Assembly: GCA_964023275.1 (NCBI GenBank)
Contig: OZ029919.1
Location: forward strand, 2,075,501-2,139,500
Direction of reading: 5' to 3'
DNA length: 64,000 nucleotides
DNA from: Norana najaformis
Lineage: Eukaryota; Annelida; Clitellata; Crassiclitellata; Hormogastridae
Shown here: positions 47,201-57,179 of the stretch, one piece after another
Position numbering within the stretch: the first letter of the stretch is position 1
Layout of the letters: each line of letters begins with the position of its first letter
Position numbers and translations under genes: made by a program
The notes under the pieces: generated by a model
What the model was told of the DNA's origin: nothing
Database searches by the model: none
Seen by the model: only the letters and a program-made list of their open reading frames with translations

Positions 47201-50200
47201 CAACCAGCGTCGAAAACCACACTTCAGACACTTCGGAAGCTATGTGGAACAATTAACAGCCGGTCTAAACAAAGTATTTGTAGTATTATTATCACGGGTT
47301 TTATAACGACATCCTGTGGGTTCAGAGGCCGTTAACGCCGATTTGGGCACACGGATAGGCCTGTTACCCGTTGACTAGTTCAGAAGACGGATTCGATGAT
47401 TAGACGTTTCCAATGTTTAACGACATCTTATGGCATCTAAGGCCTTTGGCGTCCATTTGAAAAAATTGTGCACAGTCCTCACTGACTGTATGTAATGTTT
47501 ATGTTGAACACTTTAGCGCAGTAACAATTCGATAATTAAAAGCAAGCGAAAGATCTATACTACAATTGGAACGTGTTTTAAAGGTGTCCAATACAGCCTA
47601 ACGCTGAGTAACGGGTGTCCGATGTTTAGCGACATCTTACGGCTGTTATGGCCGTTAACGTCGACCCAGACCTCGCTTACAATATCCGACGCTTTTCTGA
47701 TTCCTCAGTTTAACGACATCTCGTGGCATCAACTACCATCATGTCATATCATTAACCAGCAATTTCGCAAAAGACTGCACATTAAACTATACAGTTTGAC
47801 AACATAGTTGCTATTTTAACTATACAAGTAGCTAACATAATCGTAATCGTAATCGTAATCGTAATCTCGAGATTTCTACAGCGCTCAACGAAAGCTAAGT
47901 CGCGGGAACCAGCTTATTCACAGGCGCTCAGTCAAAACAAAATCGATAGGCAAAAGGGTCAAGATCCAGGAGTCAGGCACTCAGACAGTCGGACGGCTAC
48001 GGTGGATGCTGTTTGAAATTGAAGCGAGAAGAGAGATAAGAGGAAGAGGAAGAATCAGGATAAGATTTTTGGAAAAGAAGTGTTTTCAGTCTTGAGTGAA
48101 AGACCTGCGCAGAAACTGAAAGAGGTGAAGTGTTGGTGAGTTCGTATGATGGACCAGACAACTGTCGCAATTCTGGCGGGAGTTTATTCCAAAGGGGTGG
48201 GGCAGCTATGGCTATCGAGCGATTTCCAAATTTTAAGTGAATCTCTATTTCAGTTACCATCTACGTATAAATAAAGGAATTTTTATACAGTTTACAGACA
48301 TAATATGAATCATAGTTTGACATAGGGCCTACCACTCCGAAGTTTCCATTTCAAATAATACATCAACGGCCCTTGAAGCCATGGTATACTCTACTGAAAG
48401 TAAAGTACCGTTACTTTACTTTTAATAGAGTATATTATGGCCACAATGGCTGCTGATCTTGCCCTACGCATGTTAGTTATCGGCGAAGCAGCTATTAAAT
48501 TTGACATTTAGTGATAGTAGTTGCTATTTAACGACGATGTACATTTATATTTTGTAACTGTTGTCCAGCTCTTAACGACATCTAACGGCTGCCAGGGCCG
48601 TTTACGTTCACCTCTGCTGCGTACATCTAAGCGATTTCGCCCAAGTGAAACACATATAGTAGCAGTGTAATATTTTTAAAGGTGTCTAATTTAACATTGT
48701 AACGATTGTCACTTTTAACGACATCTTACGACTTCCATAGCCGTTAATGTCGACCTTACTTACCTTTTTATTTTTCCATAGTGTGACGACATCTTACGGT
48801 GTTCAGTTGTGACTTACCACCAATTCGTGCATCATTTCGAGTGGTACGTAGTTGGACAGATACCAGTCCTCGTAATTGTATTCCTTGAGGAATTTCTTGA
48901 ACGACATTTTCTTTGGCCCTGACTGCAACAGTTCCTTCTTTACCACCACGTGTATGTCGATCCCTCCGTACCTGTCATCGCAATCGAAACACTGAAATAC
49001 TTTACTACTTATGTGTAATTAAATACTGAAATAGTTAACCGGACTTTGTACAACCCCTCTGACTTGATGCAGAGCTCGTGAATAAGCTTAGCTTTATAGT
49101 GGTGCGTTAGAGAGTTACTTTTATTAAACACTGATGTAGCTATGTAGTTAAATATGAAATAGTTATGCAGTTAAATACTTAAATACTTAAATATTTACGT
49201 AATTAAATATTTACATATATACGTAACTGATTGCTTAACTACGTAGAAAAAATACTTGAACACTACGCCTCTTTATGGTCTGCCGTTCGTGTTTGCGGAG
49301 TTTAAATAGCGCCATCTGGGGAATAATTACCTCGAGGGCTTTTAAAGTAGCGCCATCTGGGGAATATATTACCTCGAAGGCTTTAAAATAGCGCCATCTG
49401 GGGAATATTTTGCCTCGAAGGCGTTTCTGCTGTTTCGCCATAGGAAAATAAGATACCGTAATCGTAATCCAGTATTGTATTGCACTGTAGGCCCTATTGG
49501 CAAATTTATATAGACTTAAACATTTAGACAAATCGAATTAGGCAATGGCTGAATATGGCGTACGCCTACCGCAGGGCTATACAGTGTGGGCTCATGTACT
49601 GTCGGTTCGTAGCGCGTGGGCACGTATTGTGTGGGCTCGTATTGTGTGGGCTCATATTGTGTGGGCCTACTTGTCTCGGAGATAGTTCTTCTTGTTCCAG
49701 TTCTTCATGGCTGGAATGTCTTGGAGGATCTTCCGGAAGACAACGGGTCGGCTCTTCGAGACGAACTTCTCGTGGAATTCCTGAGGACTTGGCATCGAAA
49801 GTTCTTCCGCAACCTTTCCCTCCGGTACTCTCTGCCAACCTACGCACGCCACACGCATGGAGATTTACTATTTACATAGCGCATTTTATATTTATTAATT
49901 AACTGATTTTTAGCATGGATATTTGCAAGTTACATAGCGAATTTTTTATTAATTAATTTAAATGATATATACCATGGATATTTACAATTTACATATTGCA
50001 TTTTTATTAATTAATTAAATGATTTATAGCGCATTTATTTATTAATAACTCTCTTAACGCGTACTTTAATACGTATAGATGAATCAAAACATACAGAGTC
50101 TTTTTTGCCTACTTGCGTATGCAAAGTTCATAAAGCATATTTTGCCCCTAGTCTTCCTTAGGGTTTGGTCCAACGGCCCAAAATTAATCACAAGATATCA

Positions 50201-50493
50201 GTCAACGAGATTCTGACAAATTCGATCATTCTTAACTTGATTACCATTTTTAAATATACAGATAAATATTTAATAAATGAATTTTTAGATGCGTACATTG
50301 ATACATACATAAATGCCGCATATGTATGCATACATACATGTACATAATTATATACTCATCTATGCATACAACACCATACAACACAATACATATGTTTACA
50401 TATGTTTACATATGTTTACATATGTTTACATAGGTACAATACCTGTATATAATGCAGTTTATGCTGGTAAGACACGTCTAGAAAGAGGTAATG

Positions 50494-50567
<74 letters not shown>

Positions 50568-51252
50568 AGGATACATAGGTACATATATAGGTAAATGTAT
50601 ATTTTAGGTTGTCAGCTCGTTAGCGCCTCTGATGTGTTGTTCTTAAAAAGGCGCTACATAATATGTGAGTAGAAGTATAATTGCAATATTAATGGTATGT
50701 AAGTGGTATATACCTACATGCATACAAAGCAGTTTATGCTGGCTAAATGCCTGATCAACCCGTATAGAAAGAGGTAATACTGAGCTATATGACGTAAACT
50801 ATGTGAATATAAGGCAGGTATGTAATGAAAGTGGTATAAAGGCAGGTAAATAATGAAAGTGGTATAAAGGCAGGTATGTAATGAAAGTGGTATAAAGGCA
50901 GGTAAATAATGAAAGTGGTATAAAGGCAGGTATGTAATGAAAGTGGTATAAAGGCAGGTAAATAATGAAAGTGGTATAAAGGCAGGTATGTAATGAAAGT
51001 GGTATAAAGGCAGGTAAATAATGAAAGTGGTATAAAGGCAGGTATGTAATGAAAGTGGTATATACCTAATGGTCGTAGGTGTCCGATAGGAATAGCGCTG
51101 TCTGCCAGCGGAACGATCTTTGGCGGGAACTGGATCCTGTCCTCGTCCTGATCCTTAACGAAACCCGTTCTCGAAGAACAGAACGGAAGAGAACCGACGA
51201 ACAAGAACAGGGCAACGCCCTTCCACAGCATCCTCAGAAACCCCTCAGCCAT
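44281..51252 (-). CDS. ER-lumenal JmjC (cupin-like) domain protein
   Basis: Eight exons on the minus strand: 51252-51066, 49839-49671, 48971-48818, 47221-47051, 46665-46533, 45953-45790, 45113-44991 and 44457-44281; phases agree and total 425 aa. The start is the first ATG (51252). Residues 1-27 form a signal peptide ([18 protein letters not shown]), and the protein ends KRDEL, an ER-retrieval signal. The middle resembles FIH/TYW5/JMJD5-type 2-oxoglutarate oxygenases: SRPVVFR (92-98), then [33 protein letters not shown] (187-209), then [14 protein letters not shown] (distal His 275). Relatives hydroxylate proteins or modify RNA using Fe(II) and 2-oxoglutarate. At the first metal position the usual HxD reads H194-S-H196, so activity is uncertain unless H196-A-D198 acts instead. 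The C-terminal 100 residues are mostly helical and charged. I cannot name the orthologue. Confidence 0.88.
45300..45500 (+). mobile_element. L2/CR1-like ORF2 C-terminal fragment
   Basis: The plus-strand frame reads [20 protein letters not shown], then [17 protein letters not shown] and a stop, the standard end of L2/CR1 ORF2. GTAATCGTAATCGCAAAATTTG at about 45243 belongs to a neighbouring tail. It is inserted antisense in intron 6 of the JmjC gene. Confidence 0.7.
46190..46350. repeat. (TATG)n/(TA)n microsatellite
   Basis: ATATATATATATATGG, then GTATGTATGTATATATGTATG. Intron 5 of the JmjC gene, about 180 bp beyond exon 5. Confidence 0.85.
46680..46845. repeat. (TAG)n trinucleotide tract
   Basis: Imperfect GTAGTAGTAGTAGCAG repeats in intron 4 of the JmjC gene. 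On the gene strand the tract is (CTA)n/(CTG)n, directly upstream of the acceptor of exon 5 (46665). Confidence 0.88.
46896..46906 (+). promoter_or_regulatory. CTCF-like word
   Basis: CTAGAGGGCGC fits the CTCF core (SYAGRKGGCRS) in an intron of the JmjC gene. A single short motif; low specificity. Confidence 0.25.
47285..48812. repeat. scattered 45-bp hairpin-like repeat, 7 copies in one intron
   Basis: Degenerate copies of TTTAACGACATCTTACGGC, about 8 nt, GGCCGTTAACGTCGACC start near 47290, 47418, 47625, 47698, 48572, 48712 and 48784. Within a copy TTACGGC and GGCCGTTAA pair, so each could form a short hairpin. All lie in or at the end of intron 3 of the JmjC gene; I did not see this word elsewhere in the window. 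The L2 copy (47837-48240) interrupts the series. Confidence 0.65.
47837..48240 (-). mobile_element. young L2/CR1-type retrotransposon, 3' 400 bp
   Basis: The minus strand encodes the last 78 residues of the same ORF2 as the element at 2350-3668 (starting [20 protein letters not shown]), with one visible residue change (Q to P), then the same 3' UTR and a (TTACGA)n tail. It is 5'-truncated and inserted in intron 3 of the JmjC gene in the sense orientation. The near identity over more than 200 codon bases implies a recent insertion. Confidence 0.9.
49305..49425. repeat. 59-bp tandem repeat, 3 copies, CTCF-like core
   Basis: Three copies of TAGCGCCATCTGGGGAATA plus TTACCTCGAAGGCTTTTAAA-like spacer. 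The reverse complement of the conserved block, CCCCAGATGGCGCTA, is close to the CTCF core (AGATGGCGC). It lies in intron 2 of the JmjC gene. Confidence 0.75.
50280..50600. repeat. (CATA)n, TATGTTTACA and (TA)n tracts
   Basis: ACATACATAAATGC-type sequence, four copies of CATATGTTTA (50390-50432) and a pure (TA)n of about 34 copies at 50496-50565. Intron 1 of the JmjC gene. Confidence 0.88.
50812..51064. repeat. 27-bp minisatellite starting at the exon 1 donor
   Basis: Unit AAGGCAGGTATGTAATGAAA plus GTGGTAT, about nine copies, strictly alternating GGTATGTAATG and GGTAAATAATG, so the true repeat is a 54-bp dimer. Its right end runs to within a few bases of the JmjC exon 1 donor (GTATATACC, 51065), whose first intron bases resemble the unit on the gene strand (ATACCACTTTCATTACATAC). 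The minus-strand open frame through it is a repeat product. Confidence 0.92.
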
Positions 51253-51329
51253 TCTGACCCCGCTCGAGTTCAAATGTCACAGGTCAATTGGCGCACCTGA
51301 CAGTTATCTTATCAGTCACCCGGTTCTGT

Positions 51330-51530
51330 GTCAGTGTATCAGTGTGTGCCAGTAAGTGTCAGTATGTATCAGTGTGTGTCAATATGTCAGTGTGTGGCAG
51401 TATGTGTCAATGTGTGTCGGTGTGTGTCAATGAATGTCAATGTGTGTCGGTGTGTGTCAATGAATGTCAGTGTGTGCCAGTATGTGTCAGTATGTGTCAG
51501 TGTGTGCCAGTGTACATGTGTCAGTGTCAG
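51330..51530. repeat. TGTGTGTCAG-type simple sequence
   Basis: Imperfect CAGTGTGTGTCAATGTGTGT repeats just upstream of the JmjC gene's ATG, covering what would be promoter or 5' UTR sequence. Open frames there are artefacts. Confidence 0.82.
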
Positions 51531-51902
51531 CGTAACTGTGCTCACGGAAAAGTGAGTTGCTCCGATTGTGAGCGCTTTGGATTCGTTTGATAACCGCGTA
51601 GATTTTCGAAATCTTAACCAGGCTAAACAGGAAATACAGCAGAAAACTTTAAGCTTAAAACTACCAAATTAATTAGCGATTAATTAGTCCAAGCCAGTCA
51701 ATTTAGAATCTTAATCAGCTTTGTGCTATCGTTAGTCCTCAGTCTGAGAATGTTGGGCCGACCGTGACTGAACTCCCGAGGTCTAAACTGTTTATAGAAG
51801 GTCGAATCCGAGCAACATGGAGTTCACGTGTGCCACGTGTTGCTACCAACAGCCGCTGTAGCCTTCCGCAAAACGAATCAAAGTAGTTCCCACCTCCCCA
51901 CC

Positions 51903-51914
51903 GCCGCCATCTTG
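51903..51914 (-). promoter_or_regulatory. YY1-like motif upstream of the JmjC gene
   Basis: CAAGATGGCGGC on the minus strand, the canonical YY1 word often found just downstream of animal transcription starts, in the same orientation as the JmjC gene and 650 bp before its ATG. It suggests transcription begins near 51930 with a long or spliced 5' UTR. Inference from motif only. Confidence 0.4.
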
Positions 51915-51957
51915 AATATGATGTGGTTCTACGCTGACAGGCAGAGCCACGTTTCAA

Positions 51958-52105
51958 GGGTATATATGTATATGTATATGTTTATCTATATGTATATGTA
52001 TATGAATATATGGATATGTACATATATATGTATATTTATATGTATATGTATATTTATATGCATATGTATATGTATGTATATATGTGTGTGTGTGTATATA
52101 TATAT
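51958..52105. repeat. (TATATG)n simple sequence
   Basis: ATATGTATATGTATATG repeats with a TG run at the end. Intergenic. Confidence 0.88.
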
Positions 52106-52587
52106 TGATTTGTGACATTGATCGTTTCAAAAGGGTATGTCATATACGTGTACGTCTAGAGTTGCTCGCAGCTGTTGTCCGTAGCTGTGTCTATGGCTCT
52201 GTCTTTGTCTCTCTGCCTATCTCTGACTGTCTGTCTATCTCTTTCCGTCTCTGTCTCTCTTCTTAAAGCGATTGTTTCGCTGTTGTTTATGACAGCTGAC
52301 AATTTCAGTCGCCGCTGCAGTATTTCATGTTCGCTAGATGTCGCCACATCCCGCCTGTCATTAACGGGAGTTTTCGAAGAACAGTTTTCGGATCGATTGT
52401 TCTATCCTTCCCTAAAATAAATATTAGTCAATGTATAGGGTTTATATAGCGACTGTTTCTCAGGCAAATAATTTATCAGTGTTATTATTAATTTAGACCT
52501 AAGTTAGGGCACATATATAAATTAATTGTTTTACCGAAAGTAACACAAGGGCAGAAATTCTACAGTGCAAGAACTGTAGACTTGTAA

Positions 52588-52690
52588 CCGTAAGCACGAG
52601 ATTTCTATAGCGCCCAACGATAACCAGGTCGCGGGAATCAGCTTATTCACAGACGCTCAGTCAAAATAAAATCGATAGGAAGGATTTGCT
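52588..52690 (-). mobile_element. L2-type retrotransposon 3' end, inverted
   Basis: GTAACCGTAAGCACGAGATTTC, GCGCCCAACGATAACCAGG, CAGCTTATTCACAGACGCTC, AAATCGATAGG. Untranslated part only. A family-B copy follows at 52885-53000. Confidence 0.75.
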
Positions 52691-53524
52691 AGTAAACATT
52701 TCTGGTAAGTTTGTAGTTGTTCCTATACGGAATGTGTTACATGACACTTAAAACCCTTGTCAGGTAAAAGTAATTATAGCTTAGAACTGAACCATTTTAA
52801 AGGTGTCTAAGTTCGGTTTTTTTTTAATTGAACATATAATAGAAGCCAGATTCTGAAAGTAAATATGCATTTACACATTTTTCTATAGCGACCGTGTGGC
52901 CTCAACTCTGCTCATTTTTCAATGGATTTATCGGGTGAAATCCTTCATCACCGTTGGACGCGAGGAGGCGCCCTAAGGTACGCCCCCTAAGGGCTCGCTT
53001 AACTAATAATAAACACCCACTTTAATAGGATTACACCAAACGACACTGCATTGTGAGACCATTTACAGGCAGACTGGTTTTTAAGACACGAGGTATAACA
53101 GATTATAATTTGATTTAATCGATTTATGCAGCTTATCTTTCGGTTTGACTTATCAGGAGACCGGCTGTCCATAAATGATGTTTATGAATCGAATCTAAGA
53201 GACAGTGGCGCCAGCTACCGAGCGCTGGAGCAACAAAAAACGACATCGCGGCGTCTGGCTCTCAGGCTGCACTATTCCGCCGACTGGTGAGTGTTGCACA
53301 TCAGCTCCGCGTACGCACCGAGTCTATCCCCTAGCGGGTAATTGAAGCTCGGTCGCCCCGCGTTCGTTAGATGCTCGGCGTGTTCGTGGTGTATGCTCGG
53401 TGTACACTCGGAGCGCCTGTGGAAAGACACCCTCACCTTACGGCTGGAAATGCGGCGCCGTGTTTGGACGTGCGCAGGACGGAATTGCTGTCACTTTACT
53501 GTATATGAACAAACTTGCAACAGT

Positions 53525-53775
53525 TTAAAGTGTGTGCGTGCGGTGCGTGCGTGTGTTTCTGTGTATGTGTGTGTATGTGTGGTGCGTACGTGTGCGTGAG
53601 TGCGTGTGTTTGTCTGTGTGTTTGTGTGTGTTTGTGCGTGCGTGTGTGTGTTTCTGTGTATGTATTTCTGTGTGTGCGTGTGGTGCGTGTGTTTCTGTGT
53701 GTGTATGTGTGTGGGGTGCGTACGTGTGCGCGAATGTGTACGCGTGTTTGTCTTTGTGTTTGCGTGTGTGTGCTT
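53525..53775. repeat. (GT)n/GTGCGTGCG simple sequence
   Basis: GTGTGCGTGCGGTGCGTGCG and GTGTTTCTGTGTATGTGTG variants with two longer duplicated blocks. The Cys/Val-rich frames in it are artefacts. Intergenic. Confidence 0.88.
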
Positions 53776-54294
53776 ATAAACTCCAGATTCGTGATTTACC
53801 GTTATGCACGCATATGGTGCCAAAAGGGAGATTGGCGGAAAGGTTTTTTGTGGTAGAACCGACGGACGGCGTGTGGGTTAGCGTTAGGCCACCAGATTCT
53901 GATAAAGACCGCAGGGGTGGGGGTCGGCGAGGGAACGAAGGCCACGGGGGCGCGTTAATGCGACGCGTGAGTACCCCGTGGATGGGTTAAACGCCGCCTC
54001 CGCAATGATGAATTTGTAGGGGATGGGGTAGGGGACTTTCTTTCACTTTCGGGTCACGTCTACCCCACTGGGGTGACTTCGGTTCCAAGTATCCTGCTAG
54101 GAGATCATTCCCCGCTGGTTTCGACCTCAAATCATCCCACCCTTTGCACGCTGTAAACAAGGGTGGTGAAACATTTGGTAAAGGTAGGCGTTTGATAAGG
54201 TGATACCCTCAGAAGATGGGGAAATAGTAGGAATGTGTAAAAATTATATAAAACATTCGCGGGCTTAGGGTGGGGCACTGTAAGGGACTGTGTC

Positions 54295-54562
54295 TGTGTC
54301 TCTCTCTGTATTTGAGCGTCTGTCTGAGTCTGTCTGTCTCTAAGTAAGTAAGTAATGCATTTGTTAAGACGCCATTATGTCCACCGACTGAACGAGGAAT
54401 CGTAGGATTGCCACGTCATGCGTTACAAGGTTGCCTGAGCCTCTCCAAGAGAAGTTTAAATCCTATATTACTTCTGTCTGTCTGTCTGACTGTCTGTCTG
54501 TCAATCTGTTCTGAGTCTTTCTATCCGTGAGTCTATCTGTACGTCTGTCTAGTTCTGAACTT
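54295..54562. repeat. (GTCT)n flanking a dispersed repeat
   Basis: GTCTGTCTGTCTC at 54305-54343, then a block AAGTAAGTAATGCATTTGTTAA with CCACCGACTGAACGAGGAATC (54344-54440), then more (GTCT)n to 54560. The middle block has relatives at 8465-8530 and 11740-11790, a further dispersed family. Confidence 0.7.
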
Positions 54563-55044
54563 GGGCTAATACTAAGCGCCGTCAAATTTTTTACCAGACA
54601 AGCGCATCACTTTGCCAGCAAATTTCAAATCCTGGTTCGCCCGTTTAATAAACTCCCCAGTGAAGTTTGAAATTTAAGGAAACAGTCGAACACTTAACTC
54701 TGCTTTGTAAACAACTTATTTTGAACACGCTTGCCAAGTGCAATTTACACAGTTTGTTCAGTAACTTAAAACGTTGCGTTACAGCAATTTATCGAATGTA
54801 GCAGTTTCAATATCATATTTCGGTCAGATATAATCTACAAGCACTTGTGTAGCATACGTTTTATCAATGTAATCGGGGTATTTAAACTGGGGCATAGGGG
54901 AATAACGAACAATGCGTTTCGGGGTACAGATAAATCCGTTTAGGGCGAACAATTCTTGGACGAAAACATTTGTTAAAAGCCAATTGCATGCAATACAGAT
55001 AAACAAGGATGGTGGCAGGTATAAATGTAAAATGTATACGTCTA

Positions 55045-55275
55045 TCTATAGCGACCGTATGGCCTCGACCCTGCTTAATTTTCAATGAATTGCTTGGGTG
55101 AGATCCTTCACCACCGCTGCCTGTTTGATTGAGTGCCACGCCATTTAAGGTCCCCGTGTACGGACCGTGCTAGTCGGAGATATCAAATCTCTGAAATATG
55201 CGAACCGGCATCCTCACGCTCAGAGGCACCTTGACGCACGCTTTAACCAATGTAGCTAACAAGGCCAGCGAAGAT
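55045..55275 (+). repeat. dispersed repeat family B, copy 4
   Basis: CTATAGCGACCGTATGGCCTC, TTTCAATGAATTGCTTGGGTG, CATTTAAGGTCCCCGTG, then CACCTTGACGCACGCTTTAACC. The longest copy in the window, about 230 bp. Confidence 0.68.
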
Positions 55276-56767
55276 TGTGACGTCAATGTGTGTCAGATCA
55301 AGTAGGCGCCTTGAAGTACGCACAGCAGTCGAAATTCATGACCTTCAAACGCGAAACAGAGTTAAGACTAAAACAGACCCTCAAGATTTAAATTTCACGA
55401 TTGGGCGCGCCTTTTCTAAACTTCTGAATCCGGGGGAATAACGAATAGTCAATATTTCTACACAAGAAAAGGTGGGAATGCTTCACCGGCATTGGGGGAG
55501 GATGTGTCACTGACCCTCGGAAGACAACGGTATTTCAACATGCGTCAAAGTACATCCAAACAGAATATTAAAATTCGATTAGGTAACCCTATACGATTAA
55601 CTGCAGATTTTTCCTTTGCTACAAGCAAAACGCAAACATCCATTACTTCATCATTATGCAAACACATTAACAAATTAATTAGACATCTTTGTGATATAAT
55701 ATACATATATGTTTACACTGAGCGAATTACTGTATAAGTTTAACCCATATCGTCATAGAAACATAAGCATTCTGGTTACTGATTGGCTGACCTTTGGTCT
55801 ATAAAGATCAAGCGTTGACCTTTGGCCTGAGAGGGTCACTTGGTGACCAAATCGAATGGCAAATCGCAAATCGGCAACAAATTATTGGCAGATCAAGGGG
55901 AAAACTTGGAATCATCCCTAAGGGAAAGTTAAACAGAATTGGCAAATCTATGGGGAAGAGATGGTTTTATCCAAAAGGGAAACTGAAAACAGGATATTTG
56001 TCAAGGTGACAACACGTGAAGCTAAATTAGGACACACTTTCAGATCAGTGAAGAGAAAAATTGCCAGATCAAGGGACAAATTGATAGATCAAGGGACAAA
56101 TTGGTAGATTAAGGGACAAATTGTGGGATTAAGGGGCAAATTGACTGATCAATGCAGGGAGGGACACACTGACATTGGGGCAGGATGTGTCACTGACCCT
56201 CGGAAGACAAAGCAGAAAACAATAACATGTTATTTTACACCGAAGCAGTCACACTGGGCAAGCTGTGAACCAGCACATGCCTTCTGAAATAAATGCTTCT
56301 GCTAAACAAATCTAGCGCACTATTAATAGCAGCTGGAACAAAGATAGTCACGGAAGTTAAGAAATAAATAACACGAGTTTCTATTCTCGTCACACCAATG
56401 GTGAATCTCAAAACACTAAATCAAAGTTTAGGGAAAGCTGAATTCTGAGAAGTCCTGTAGCATAACAGACTGTAAATTTCAAGGAATGTCTAATTCATGC
56501 TTCAGTAAACAATAGTCTTTGGTGAATTGTTGAGTCCAGCACAATTCCACAGTTGCCAATTCGTCATGCTTGATTGCCGTTTCGGTTGGCAGCTTTGACT
56601 GACTAAGTTTTGTCTGAAATAATTTACAAGAGTTTTGCTTGAAACAATATGTAAACTTGATTGGAAAATTTATTACGGTGAAGCAGGTACGAAACTTGTG
56701 TCAATAACGCAATAATACACCTCTGAACCAATATTCTCGCAGCAATAATACGCCTTGTGTAGAATAT

Positions 56768-56830
56768 AATAATAAGACAATTTATATAGCGCCGTAACAC
56801 GACCAAGGTCGAAAAAAGGGCGCTGTAATT
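56768..56830. mobile_element. non-LTR element 3' end fragment
   Basis: TTTATATAGCGCCGTAACACG ... AAGGGCGCTGTAATTC is the inverted GCGC-TATATAA type end seen on L2-like elements (compare 22470-22495). Similar words occur at 27577, 28527, 29428, 31200 and 52440. Confidence 0.5.
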
Positions 56831-57179
56831 CACCAGTGCATTCAGTCGTCGAAGGACAGGCTGAAAAGGAAAGTTTTTAGCCGTGTTTTAAATGTGCCCA
56901 GTGAGGGGGACGACTTGAAATGGTCGGGAAGAATATGGAGCGATACTTGTGCACAGCACTTTCAGGGTCCGAATGTCCCTCTTGCAAACTGAGGAATGCC
57001 TAAAATCTTTTATGTGAAGTCACTGAAGAGGAGAAAAGTTTAATTTGTTGTGCATGTATCTGCCCCTTGCTTTCCCCAATCCCCTTATCTCCCCACTCTC
57101 CGTCAAGTCCCCTATGCCCACCCCTTCCTCTGCTTCACCCTCTCCAACCACGTCCTTCCGTCCTATGTATCCTATGCCT

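Noticed and set aside
51273-51273. Upstream starts for the JmjC and tetraspan proteins (non-ATG codons at 51273 and 21504)
   Set aside because: The codons are TTG and GTG. The first ATGs (51252 and 21486) give complete signal or TM segments.
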